NCBI GenBank assembly: GCA_027492445.1
Contig: JAPUES010000128.1
Coordinates: forward strand, 1 to 14,655
Length of the DNA: 14,655 nucleotides
Reading direction: 5' to 3'
Source: Sporomusaceae bacterium
Lineage (GTDB): Bacteria; Bacillota; Negativicutes; DSM-13327
The notes beneath the pieces were generated by a model, which was not told the origin of the DNA, searched no databases, and saw only the letters and a list, made by a program, of their open reading frames with translations. Position 1 is the first letter of the stretch, and every line of letters starts with the position of its first letter. Below, piece after piece: positions 8,636 to 14,655 of this stretch. The position numbers were made by a program, and so were the translations under genes.

Positions 8636-8690
8636 TATATCTTAAAAGACCCCCTACTATCTTAATTACCTATCTAAATTCCTCTCTATT

Positions 8691-8719
8691 ACTATAGGGT
8701 CACACCTCGTAAATGTCAA
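8691..8719 (-). promoter_or_regulatory. Near-consensus sigma-A promoter for prfC
   Basis: On the minus strand TTGACA (8714-8719) and TATAGT (8691-8696) are separated by exactly 17 bases. Predicted transcription starts near 8684, giving a leader of about 49 bases. This supports independent constitutive transcription of prfC. Confidence 0.8.
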
Positions 8720-8780
8720 ATATTATCCTGATTTATAGTTTTTTTCTACTCATATAACGATGTGCCAACTACTAAGCAAG

Positions 8781-8806
8781 AAAGACTTGTCAAAAGCCAA
8801 GTCTTT
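8781..8806 (-). terminator. Candidate terminator after the siroheme reductase operon
   Basis: AAAGACTTG (8781-8789) pairs perfectly with CAAGTCTTT (8798-8806) around an 8-base loop. Read on the minus strand, the hairpin lies 22 bases past the stop of the gene ending at 8829. The tail (CTTGCTTAG after the stem's TTT) has only a short, interrupted T-run, so termination may be partial. Confidence 0.55.
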
Positions 8807-8828
8807 AAGAATAAATCATCCTTACATA

Positions 8829-9494
8829 CTATTTTACGATTTCATGTCTATTTACCTTATCACCTTTTAACGTATCAGCAAGTTGACTATAATGAAAGGT
8901 TGCATTCACAGCTGTTACAAAGCCTGTAAACCATTGTTGATAAAGCTCTTTCATAAGATTTTTATCCACGCCCGCTTTGGTCCAGTTCTTTTCCTGAAGG
9001 CAACTATCCCCTTCCCATACTACTTTACTAGCTTCATTAATCGTCACCATATCCCCTTGATCACAAGGCATACCATTTAATAAATAATCATTTAAGGCTT
9101 GATAGATACCAGCAGCAGTCTCTACCTCATATTTTCCCTGCTCTTTAGCATGTCGGCCGCAAAGCTCACCATGCTCTTGATAGGCGGCATTTATAATAGT
9201 GCGAACGGCATCTCCACAAGTATCAATTAGTTCTTTAATAAAGGCAGCTTCTCTCGTTTCACTAATCATTACCTGCCGTTGTAGCCATCCGTGAATATTA
9301 TTGTGATCAATAACGTCTTCTAGCTTTACATCCCCTAAGGGTGCTCCATAAATTTGATGCACCTCTGCTTGTAATTCTTCGGCAGTTGGCCCGCAAAGTT
9401 CTTCAGCCTTTTGGTAGATAAGCAGTTCCCGCTCTGCTACTCGTTTTATTTTTTCATATAACCAATAATGAATATGTCCTAAAAATGCACTCAT
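8829..9494 (-). CDS. Unrecognised five-cysteine protein paired with the siroheme reductase
   Basis: 221 residues, soluble and mostly helical, with no signal peptide or membrane segment. I do not recognise the family with confidence. Counting from the ATG at 9494, Cys are at 34, 93, 112, 144 and 165, in the contexts ELCGP, DTCGD, ELCGRH, GMPCDQ and GDSCLQ. His residues are also frequent, so metal or redox-centre binding is possible. The C-terminal layout (MPCDQGDM, then VVWEGDSC, then a long helix) faintly recalls the L-2-amino-thiazoline-4-carboxylate hydrolase-like fold, a weak impression only. It follows the siroheme gene by 14 bases and so is surely co-transcribed, suggesting a partner, maturation or electron-transfer role. 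The start is moved to 9494 because GGAGGAG lies six bases upstream of it. The in-frame ATG at 9509 falls at the edge of that SD. Confidence 0.75.
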   Translation of the reverse strand: MSAFLGHIHYWLYEKIKRVAERELLIYQKAEELCGPTAEELQAEVHQIYGAPLGDVKLEDVIDHNNIHGWLQRQVMISETREAAFIKELIDTCGDAVRTIINAAYQEHGELCGRHAKEQGKYEVETAAGIYQALNDYLLNGMPCDQGDMVTINEASKVVWEGDSCLQEKNWTKAGVDKNLMKELYQQWFTGFVTAVNATFHYSQLADTLKGDKVNRHEIVK

Positions 9495-9508
9495 ACTTAG
9501 CTCCTCCA

Positions 9509-10465
9509 TTAAATGACTTTATTTAAACCTGCTAATATTTCATTTACATTCAGCCCATGAATTTCAGCGGCCTTACTGACAGCTTCTCCTGTCGCGGAAG
9601 GACAACCTAGGCACCCCATGCCAAAGGAGCGAAAAACTGGTATTGTTTGAGGATACACTCGAATAATATCACTGATTACGCTATCCTCTGTTATCTTGTC
9701 GCCAATGACCAGATTTCCTTCCGTTAGGCCCCCTGGAATTGGCACAATATCTTTCCCAGCTTCTGATTGAGGGACTAGTGGCTTAGTATTTTCACTAATG
9801 CCTTGATAGAATGCTGACAATACATCCGCCTTAAATTTTTTAAGACCAATACGATCAATAAATTGACCCATACGCTCAATATCAGCATTCTGCTCATAGT
9901 AGTTAATAATAATTGCAACGATATGAAGTGCTTCCTCATATTCGAGCCCTTCAATTAAAAGATTGGCTAAACGAGGATGGGAACCTGCACTGCCTCCAAC
10001 ATAAATATCCCAGCCAATATCCGTTCCCATAAGACCAACATCTTTAATATGTACTTCTGCACAGGAATTTTGACAGCCTGCTACGCCGAGTTTCATCCGC
10101 GAAGGCATTTCTTTCTTGTGATACAGTTTATCAAGTTCCATGCCTAGTTTAATAGCATCTTGTTTTCCTCTTTTACAAAATACATTGCCAGGACACATTT
10201 TTATACTGCGAACACAATTCGCAAACCCCATGGCAGGCTCCATTTCTAGTTCCTTCCAAATATCTTCAATATCTTCAGCCTTAAGACCTGTAATCATGAC
10301 CCGTTGTGCTGATGTAAGCTTCATTACGCCATGATACTTTTCCGCCACATCAGCGTATTTTCTCATTAAATCAGGCTTTATAAAACCACCAGGCAAATGA
10401 GGGGTAATCGCATAAGTACGATTTCCCTCACGAATTTTTTGTAAATTTGCACCTCTAGGTAACAT
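9509..10465 (-). CDS. Small siroheme/4Fe-4S sulfite or nitrite reductase fused to a DUF1858 domain
   Basis: 318 residues in two parts. Residues about 1-225 form a single nitrite/sulfite reductase unit: a ferredoxin-like half domain (about 10-75, with LTSAQRVMITG), then the siroheme/4Fe-4S domain. That domain carries the full cluster motif C91-x5-C97 (CPGNVFC) and C131-x3-C135 (CQNSC), plus the YVGGSAGSHPR loop. One unit instead of a duplicated enzyme resembles the low-molecular-weight assimilatory-type sulfite reductases of anaerobes. Residues about 255-318 form a DUF1858 domain, the redox-disulfide domain often associated with hybrid-cluster proteins, with CxxC at 285-288. The reaction is probably six-electron reduction of sulfite or nitrite in the cytoplasm. 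The substrate cannot be told from sequence. SD GGGAGGTG lies five bases before the ATG. It is the first gene of a two-gene operon. Confidence 0.88.
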   Translation of the reverse strand: MLPRGANLQKIREGNRTYAITPHLPGGFIKPDLMRKYADVAEKYHGVMKLTSAQRVMITGLKAEDIEDIWKELEMEPAMGFANCVRSIKMCPGNVFCKRGKQDAIKLGMELDKLYHKKEMPSRMKLGVAGCQNSCAEVHIKDVGLMGTDIGWDIYVGGSAGSHPRLANLLIEGLEYEEALHIVAIIINYYEQNADIERMGQFIDRIGLKKFKADVLSAFYQGISENTKPLVPQSEAGKDIVPIPGGLTEGNLVIGDKITEDSVISDIIRVYPQTIPVFRSFGMGCLGCPSATGEAVSKAAEIHGLNVNEILAGLNKVI

Positions 10466-10493
10466 TATGGCACCTCCCTAAACTATTGTTTTT

Positions 10494-10534
10494 ATCATAC
10501 CCCAATGTAATAATCTTATCTGTGATGTAAATCA
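10494..10534 (-). promoter_or_regulatory. FNR/CRP-type operator and class II promoter of the siroheme operon
   Basis: On the minus strand TGAT-TTAC-ATCA (10523-10534) matches the FNR core TGAT-N4-ATCA, and one side extends to the CRP half-site TCACA. A good -10, TATGAT, lies at 10494-10499. Exactly 29 bases separate it from the palindrome's centre, placing the centre at -41.5, the classic class II activator position. No good -35 hexamer is present, as expected for an activator-dependent promoter. Predicted transcription starts near 10487, about 22 bases before the ATG. Confidence 0.65.
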
Positions 10535-10540
10535 TTTTTT

Positions 10541-10579
10541 AAAAAAACCTTGTAATAACATAATATTATTACAAGGTTT
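10541..10579 (-). terminator. Strong intrinsic terminator of the CheX operon
   Basis: Bases 10545-10558 and 10566-10579 form a perfect 14-bp stem around a 7-base loop. On the minus strand it is followed at once by a run of seven T. It starts 12 bases after the cheX stop at 10591 and insulates the siroheme promoter just downstream. Confidence 0.9.
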
Positions 10580-10590
10580 AATTCTGCGCA

Positions 10591-11049
10591 TTACAACAAG
10601 CCAATATTCAGTTCAAGCAATAGAGAATCTACTACCATCTCTACCACTAAAAATTTATTACTACTAACCTTAGCTTTAAATTCCGAGCCAATGAATAAAG
10701 TAGGCGGAGAAATATCTACCTTTAATCCATACTTTTCAAAATTGGTAGCAGCATTTCCTGTCACCATATTCGTCAACTCCGAAATAGCACTTTGTGCCAT
10801 TTCATCCATTGTAGAAACGGGCATTCCCATCATCATGGTGGAAGCAATCTTCTTTGCCGTTTCTTCTGTCATATTGTAAGCAACATTGCCCCGCATCTCA
10901 TCCGTCAATCCTACGAGTACAGTTACACCCTTACTCGCCATAAATTGATCTCCGACAGATAATCTTCCTTTGGTAATACTTTGAAAACCCAATTGAGGCA
11001 TGATATGCATGATTGCTTCAATAAATGGGTTAATCATCTTCACATCCAA
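10591..11049 (-). CDS. cheX: CheX-type chemotaxis phosphatase (CheY-P dephosphorylation)
   Basis: 152 residues, the normal size for CheX, with the single active-site helix E91-L-T-N94 in AISELTNMVTGNA. In CheC/CheX/FliY phosphatases the E-x-x-N pair inserts into the receiver of CheY-P and speeds loss of phosphate. The second half (KVDISPPTLFIGSEF) matches the CheX fold. It is cytoplasmic, and CheX usually dimerises. The TTG at 11049 is used as start because GGGGGAG lies six bases upstream, whereas the ATG at 11037 is 18 bases away. The SD lies within the last codons of the upstream REC-CheX gene, whose stop is one base away, so translation is probably coupled. No other chemotaxis gene is nearby, so the target CheY could be encoded elsewhere or be the fused receiver next door. 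Confidence 0.88.
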   Translation of the reverse strand: MDVKMINPFIEAIMHIMPQLGFQSITKGRLSVGDQFMASKGVTVLVGLTDEMRGNVAYNMTEETAKKIASTMMMGMPVSTMDEMAQSAISELTNMVTGNAATNFEKYGLKVDISPPTLFIGSEFKAKVSSNKFLVVEMVVDSLLLELNIGLL

Positions 11050-11050
11050 A

Positions 11051-11908
11051 TTATTCTCCCCCTACAAACCCAACATTCATATATATTTGTCCTATTTCTG
11101 TCTGGGCTTTCACTGTACTTGAAGCCATTTTAGGATTAATGATTGTCAGCGCCTTACCAATAAAAACACTTGGCGGAGTAATGCGAATTTCAAAATCATT
11201 ATCCTTATAAATATTATTGATTTGAGATACACCATGGCCAGCAATAATATTAGCAAATTCAGCAGCACTATTTATAATATCTTCTTCGGAGACGTCATCC
11301 ATTTCTAATACTTTTTGGGCAAATATTCCTGCTACCTCTGAGGATAAATCTAAAATCATCCGTCCTTGCCTTGTGCCTGTTATACCAATAATAATAGCTA
11401 AACCATGACAAATAAATTTAATCCCCGTACTATGAGTTGTGCTAAGTTCACTGGTTATGCCCACCATTTCAGCAAGGTTAGTTTCAAAAGAGCTAATAAA
11501 ATATTGTAATAATTCTTCTTGATACTCTTCTGCATTTTGTTCTTCCTGCATAACAGCATCTAAAGCCTCGATTATTTTATTAGACTTAACAGGTTTTTGT
11601 ATAAAGCCTTTGATACCAATCGCTGTACCACTATTGATAATAGCTTCATCTTTCATGGCACTTAATACAACAATTTTAGCATGAGGATCAATAATCAAAA
11701 TTTCCCGTGAGCACGCCAATCCATCCATATCAGGCAATGTTAAATCCATTGTTACTATATCAGGACGACATTCACGGTATTTTTCGATTCCTTCTCCCCC
11801 TGTACCAGCAAAGCCACATATTTCATAATTAGAATTAGTCAGTGCATTTTCAATCATTTTTTGACTGAATGGAGAGTCATCAACAACTAATACACGTATT
11901 TTATCCAC
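11051..11908 (-). CDS. Response regulator with fused CheX-like phosphatase domain (REC-CheX)
   Basis: 285 residues. The receiver domain spans about 1-120, with acidic pair D10-D11, phospho-acceptor D55 (VTMDLTLPDMDG), a Ser at the switch position (LSAM) and K105 (IQKP), so it should be phosphorylatable. A short acidic linker follows. A CheX-like domain spans about 130-283 and retains E217-F-A-N220 in AAEFANIIAGHG, then RITPPSVFIGKAL, the counterpart of ISPPTLFIGSEF in the neighbouring CheX. Receiver and CheY-P phosphatase are therefore joined in one chain. It may control its own phosphorylation or have phosphatase activity switched by it; both are inference. The GTG start at 11908 has GGCGGTG five bases upstream. 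It is first in a two-gene operon with cheX and divergent from the acyl-CoA synthetase. Confidence 0.88.
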   Translation of the reverse strand: MDKIRVLVVDDSPFSQKMIENALTNSNYEICGFAGTGGEGIEKYRECRPDIVTMDLTLPDMDGLACSREILIIDPHAKIVVLSAMKDEAIINSGTAIGIKGFIQKPVKSNKIIEALDAVMQEEQNAEEYQEELLQYFISSFETNLAEMVGITSELSTTHSTGIKFICHGLAIIIGITGTRQGRMILDLSSEVAGIFAQKVLEMDDVSEEDIINSAAEFANIIAGHGVSQINNIYKDNDFEIRITPPSVFIGKALTIINPKMASSTVKAQTEIGQIYMNVGFVGGE

Positions 11909-11964
11909 AACATCACCGCCACAGTAAATTTTACTAACATCATGAAATCAGGAATAAGCTACTT

Positions 11965-11994
11965 CATGTAATTTATTATATAATTCCATGTAAT
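11965..11994. repeat. Direct repeat CATGTAAT flanking a possible REC-CheX -10
   Basis: CATGTAAT occurs at 11965-11972 and 11987-11994, 22 bases (about two helical turns) apart. The minus-strand TATAAT at 11975-11980 lies between the copies. The arrangement suits a regulator bound on one DNA face, but short AT-rich repeats also arise by chance. Confidence 0.3.
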
Positions 11995-12032
11995 CTTACT
12001 TTCACCTGCATATAATAAGGTTTTTTTTCTAT

Positions 12033-12062
12033 AAATTGATTTTTTTTTGTTAAAATCAATTT
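12033..12062. repeat. 11-bp perfect inverted repeat, possible operator
   Basis: AAATTGATTTT (12033-12043) and AAAATCAATTT (12052-12062) are exact reverse complements around an 8-base T-rich centre. The repeat lies between divergent genes rather than after one, so it is more likely an operator than a terminator. The regulator is unknown. Confidence 0.4.
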
Positions 12063-12228
12063 CTTTATATTTTATACCATTTAAAACCATAATAAATGAT
12101 ATAATTGTATAATTCTTAAAAACTATCTGCTTCAGCCCTTTACCTATTTTACTTTATGACTTACTATTATAGATGAAGTAATAGTTGTCCTTATATTCGA
12201 ATAATAATTCACCATCAAGGAGGAAAAC

Positions 12229-13707
12229 ATGCTTGTTCATGAAATAATTTATCAAGGTAACCCGGATGAAATTGTATTTTTAGGCTCACAAAATATTACA
12301 TACGGCCATTTACAAAATAAAATAACAGAATATAGAGATTTTTTTTATCAGCAAGGCTTGCGCCCTGGAGAAAATGTCGGTTTATTCTCCAAAAACTCTC
12401 CTGAATTCATTTATAGTTACTTAGCAGTCCTGAGTTTAGGAGCCGTCATCGTCCCCCTAAATTTTCAGCTCGTTCCACGGGAAATTGCTTATATTATTCA
12501 AAATGCTAATATAAAAATGCTAATTACCATGGCCAAGCTCAATATGGATACGGAGCTTATTAACTATAATTATCAGCACGAGCTCGTGCAATTAGTTATT
12601 CCTGAATTCTCAAACACCCTTTCTCAATTAGAGCTATCACCAGCTCCTGTACCTGCCGATATGGATGAAGACAGACTTTGCACTATTATTTATACCTCTG
12701 GCACGACAGGGCACCCCAAAGGGGCAATGCTTACCCATAAAAATTTAGTCAGCAATGCTCAGGCATTTTCTCAGGTCTCACCTCACAGCACCAGTGACCG
12801 AGTTCTCTGTGTGTTACCTATGTACCATTGTTTTGCTTGGACAGTGGCTGTATTAACACCTTTACTTAATCATTGCTCCATTCGAATCTTAGAATCCTTC
12901 TCCATTCGAGAAACTATTATGGCCATCCGTGATGATAAAATTACCATTCTTCCCTGTATCCCAACCATGTTCCGCTTATTTACCCAATGGGCTACAAAGG
13001 AAGATTTCGCCCATGTACAGCTTATTATATCAGGTGGTTCTTCCCTCCCTCAGGAAATATCTGAGCAGTTCACAGCTAAATTTGGAAAGAAAATTATTGA
13101 AGGCTATGGCTTATCGGAAGCCTCACCTGTAGTATCTCTCAATCCCATTGATCATGTAAAATTTTGCTCAATCGGTAAGCCATTACCTGGCATTCAGGTA
13201 CAAATCAGCAGTAGTGAAGGTACTATTCTCCCTGCTGGAGAAATCGGCGAACTTCTTGTTCATGGCCCTAATGTCATGCTAGGTTATTATAAATTGCCTG
13301 AAGAATCAGCTGCAGCGTTACAAAAGGGTTGGTTACATACTGGTGATTTAGCATACATGGATGAAGATGGTTATATTTTCATTGTAGATCGCCTTAAAGA
13401 TTTAATTATTACTAGTGGCGAAAATATTTATCCTCGGGAAATTGAAGAATTATTGTATGCTTATCCTGCCGTAGCTGAAGTTGCTGTCATCGGCATACCT
13501 GATAAACTACGTGGAAATAGCGTACGTGCTTATATCGTCCCTAATGAGGGGCATCTTTTAAATAAAAAGTTACTAAAGGGTTATCTGCAAAAGAAAATTG
13601 CACCTTATAAAATACCTAAAGACTTTTGCATTGTAAACTCCTTGCCAAAAAGTTCTACAGGAAAAATCCTTAAAAGGGAACTACGCCAACAAGCAATTGA
13701 TTCTTAA
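12229..13707 (+). CDS. Acyl-CoA synthetase (AMP-forming), FadD-like short form
   Basis: 492 residues of the ANL adenylating superfamily. The enzyme activates a carboxylic acid with ATP to an acyl-adenylate and then transfers it to CoA. Motifs in order: the phosphate-binding loop TSGTTGHPKG (156-165), GYGLSEAS (292-299), WLHTGD with the ribose-binding Asp near 373, the hinge region DRLKDLIITSGENIYP (387-402), and the catalytic Lys K479 in SSTGKILKR. All are intact. Length and motif style match medium/long-chain fatty-acyl or aryl-CoA ligases; the chain length or substrate cannot be read from sequence. It could equally serve fatty-acid recycling or activation of an imported acid. No membrane segment is evident. 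The ATG start is well supported by AAGGAGG (12217-12223), five bases upstream. It stands alone between a divergent gene and a separately spaced hexokinase. Confidence 0.92.
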   Translation: MLVHEIIYQGNPDEIVFLGSQNITYGHLQNKITEYRDFFYQQGLRPGENVGLFSKNSPEFIYSYLAVLSLGAVIVPLNFQLVPREIAYIIQNANIKMLITMAKLNMDTELINYNYQHELVQLVIPEFSNTLSQLELSPAPVPADMDEDRLCTIIYTSGTTGHPKGAMLTHKNLVSNAQAFSQVSPHSTSDRVLCVLPMYHCFAWTVAVLTPLLNHCSIRILESFSIRETIMAIRDDKITILPCIPTMFRLFTQWATKEDFAHVQLIISGGSSLPQEISEQFTAKFGKKIIEGYGLSEASPVVSLNPIDHVKFCSIGKPLPGIQVQISSSEGTILPAGEIGELLVHGPNVMLGYYKLPEESAAALQKGWLHTGDLAYMDEDGYIFIVDRLKDLIITSGENIYPREIEELLYAYPAVAEVAVIGIPDKLRGNSVRAYIVPNEGHLLNKKLLKGYLQKKIAPYKIPKDFCIVNSLPKSSTGKILKRELRQQAIDS

Positions 13708-13712
13708 TACGT

Positions 13713-13738
13713 AGACTATCATAATTGTTATATAGTCT
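13713..13738 (+). terminator. AT-rich hairpin after the acyl-CoA synthetase gene
   Basis: AGACTAT (13713-13719) pairs with ATAGTCT (13732-13738). Past a bulged C, ATAA pairs with TTAT around a TTG loop, giving 11 pairs. It begins five bases after the stop. The tail (TGCATAATTATTTC) has no clean T-run, so this is a weak terminator, or an operator for the next gene. Confidence 0.4.
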
Positions 13739-13781
13739 TGCATAATTATTTCATATTTTATTTATCCTTTATGTATAGTCT
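13731..13781 (+). repeat. Repeated TATAGTCT upstream of the hexokinase gene
   Basis: TATAGTCT occurs at 13731-13738 and again at 13774-13781 in the same orientation. Its reverse complement is the left hairpin arm at 13713-13719. The second copy lies 30 bases before the hexokinase start, and TATAGT there could also be read as a -10 element. Confidence 0.35.
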
Positions 13782-13810
13782 ATTGTAATACAAATAATGG
13801 AGGTGCCCTA

Positions 13811-14655
13811 ATGAGTAACTTGTTAACGAGACTAGAAACAATAAGCACTCAATTATGTATTGCTCCTAAGCAGCTGAAATTGATTGCTAATGCTTTTCAT
13901 CGAGCCATCCTTGATGGACTAGCTGGTAAACCAAGTACACTAAAGATGTTACCTTCTTATCTGAGCAAACCTTCTGGCAAGGAAACTGGAATTTTCTTAG
14001 CCTTGGATTTTGGCGGTACCAATGTCCGAGTGCTGTTAACAGAGTTATTAGGGAAAGGAGGTTTTACTGTACACGCCCGCGCTGGCAGTCCTCTTAAAGA
14101 TAAGAATGGCCTTTATAATTATATTTCTAATCAATCTTCTGCTGATCAATTATTTGATTTTATTGCTCGACAAATTGGAAGTATCATTAAAAGCGATTGT
14201 AATTATCCATTAGGTCATACCTTCTCTTTTCCCACAAATCAAACAGGGCTAAATACGGGTACTCTTATCGCGTGGACTAAGGAAATTGAGACAAAGGGCG
14301 TGGAAGGCAACGATATAACGGCACTGCTCACAGCTGCCTTACACCGACAAAACCTTACAAATGTCTTACCTCAAGCCATTGTTAATGACACTGTCGGCAC
14401 ATTGCTCGCAGCTGCCTATATTGATCCATCCACTGATATCGGCTCAATTTGCGGCACAGGTCATAATACAGCCTATATTGAGCCATTGTCACCACTCACA
14501 AATTCGCCAATGATTATTAATATGGAATCTGGTAACTTTGATCAATTACCTCTTACTACTTACGATTTAGCTTTGGATAAAAACAGTGAAAAACCAGGTG
14601 CGCAACTGTTAGAAAAAATGGTTTCAGGTCATTATGTCGGTGAACTAGTACGTAT
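13811..14655 (+). CDS. Hexokinase of the eukaryotic-type family (partial, cut by window end)
   Basis: The frame runs from the ATG at 13811 to the window edge without a stop, 281 codons plus two bases; the C-terminal part lies outside. The protein matches the hexokinase_1/hexokinase_2 family (ATP:hexose 6-phosphotransferase) rather than the bacterial ROK/Glk type. It shows the phosphate-binding loop LDFGGTNVRVL (D66, G68-G69-T70-N71), the sugar-binding stretch GHTFSFPTNQTGLNTG, WTK at 155-157, VNDTVGT with catalytic D193, GSICGTGHNTAYIE, and NMESGNFDQLP. All expected catalytic residues of the visible part are present. It would phosphorylate glucose or another hexose in the cytoplasm for glycolysis. 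SD GGAGGTG (13799-13805) lies five bases before the ATG. The 103-base gap after the synthetase, with its hairpin and repeats, suggests separate regulation. Confidence 0.9.
   Translation, partial: MSNLLTRLETISTQLCIAPKQLKLIANAFHRAILDGLAGKPSTLKMLPSYLSKPSGKETGIFLALDFGGTNVRVLLTELLGKGGFTVHARAGSPLKDKNGLYNYISNQSSADQLFDFIARQIGSIIKSDCNYPLGHTFSFPTNQTGLNTGTLIAWTKEIETKGVEGNDITALLTAALHRQNLTNVLPQAIVNDTVGTLLAAAYIDPSTDIGSICGTGHNTAYIEPLSPLTNSPMIINMESGNFDQLPLTTYDLALDKNSEKPGAQLLEKMVSGHYVGELVR

Larger units (their letters stand above)
11909..12228. other. 320-bp divergent intergenic region (REC-CheX / acyl-CoA synthetase)
   Basis: A very AT-rich spacer with no credible gene. On the minus strand TATAAT (11975-11980) is a possible -10 for REC-CheX with a poor -35. 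On the plus strand TATAAT occurs at 12100-12105 and 12108-12113, possible -10s for the synthetase, also without good -35s. It also holds an 11-bp inverted repeat (12033-12062), a CATGTAAT direct repeat, a 7-bp inverted repeat (12163-12169 with 12179-12185) and a 10-bp palindrome TATTCGAATA (12194-12203) just before the SD. Confidence 0.6.

Noticed and set aside
9495..9509. Five-residue N-terminal extension of the five-cysteine protein from the ATG at 9509
   Set aside because: That ATG immediately precedes the GGAGGAG that serves the ATG at 9494, and no SD lies upstream of it at proper spacing.
11941..11968. CATGAA / TTCATG inverted repeat upstream of REC-CheX
   Set aside because: Six-base AT-rich arms with a 16-base gap, expected by chance in this spacer.
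1..14655. tRNA, rRNA, riboswitch, CRISPR array, insertion sequence or prophage remnant
   Set aside because: No cloverleaf, spaced repeats, transposase or phage gene, or recognisable riboswitch core was seen on either strand. The gaps are short and explained by promoters and terminators.

Overview
The window looks like chromosomal DNA from an AT-rich, anaerobic, motile Firmicute. A Negativicute of the Pelosinus/Sporomusa type fits best. This is inferred from codon use, strong Gram-positive-style Shine-Dalgarno (SD) sites, frequent GTG/TTG starts, CheX-type chemotaxis phosphatases, a low-molecular-weight siroheme reductase and a hexokinase of eukaryotic type. No marker gene proves it. There are ten protein genes, the last cut by the right edge. 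I see no RNA genes, insertion sequences, CRISPR arrays or attachment sites.

Layout. (1) 77-1615 (-): a CYTH-CHAD protein. (2) 1836-6943 (+): a tight three-gene signalling operon. It encodes a lipoprotein of the branched-chain amino-acid-binding type with no permease nearby, a membrane dCache-PAS histidine kinase, and a REC-DUF3369-HD-GYP response regulator predicted to degrade cyclic-di-GMP. It ends at a perfect 18-bp hairpin shared with the convergent gene. (3) 7031-8635 (-): prfC (release factor RF3) behind a near-consensus sigma-A promoter. (4) 8829-10465 (-): a small siroheme/4Fe-4S reductase fused to a DUF1858 redox-disulfide domain, followed by an unrecognised five-cysteine protein. The promoter has an FNR/CRP-like palindrome centred exactly at -41.5. 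(5) 10591-11908 (-): a REC-CheX fusion followed one base later by a stand-alone CheX, ending at a strong terminator. (6) 12229-13707 (+): an acyl-CoA synthetase. (7) 13811-14655 (+): the first 281 codons of a hexokinase.

How they work together. Modules 2 and 5 are both phosphotransfer signalling. One senses something outside the cell and probably lowers c-di-GMP, favouring motility. The other probably removes phosphate from CheY-like proteins. Module 4 looks like an anaerobically or redox-induced sulfite/nitrite-handling unit. The remaining genes are metabolic or translational housekeeping and are not obviously linked.

The best candidates for something little described are the permease-less binding protein / kinase / HD-GYP circuit, the REC-CheX plus CheX pair, and the siroheme-DUF1858 enzyme with its unknown cysteine partner under a class II FNR-type promoter.
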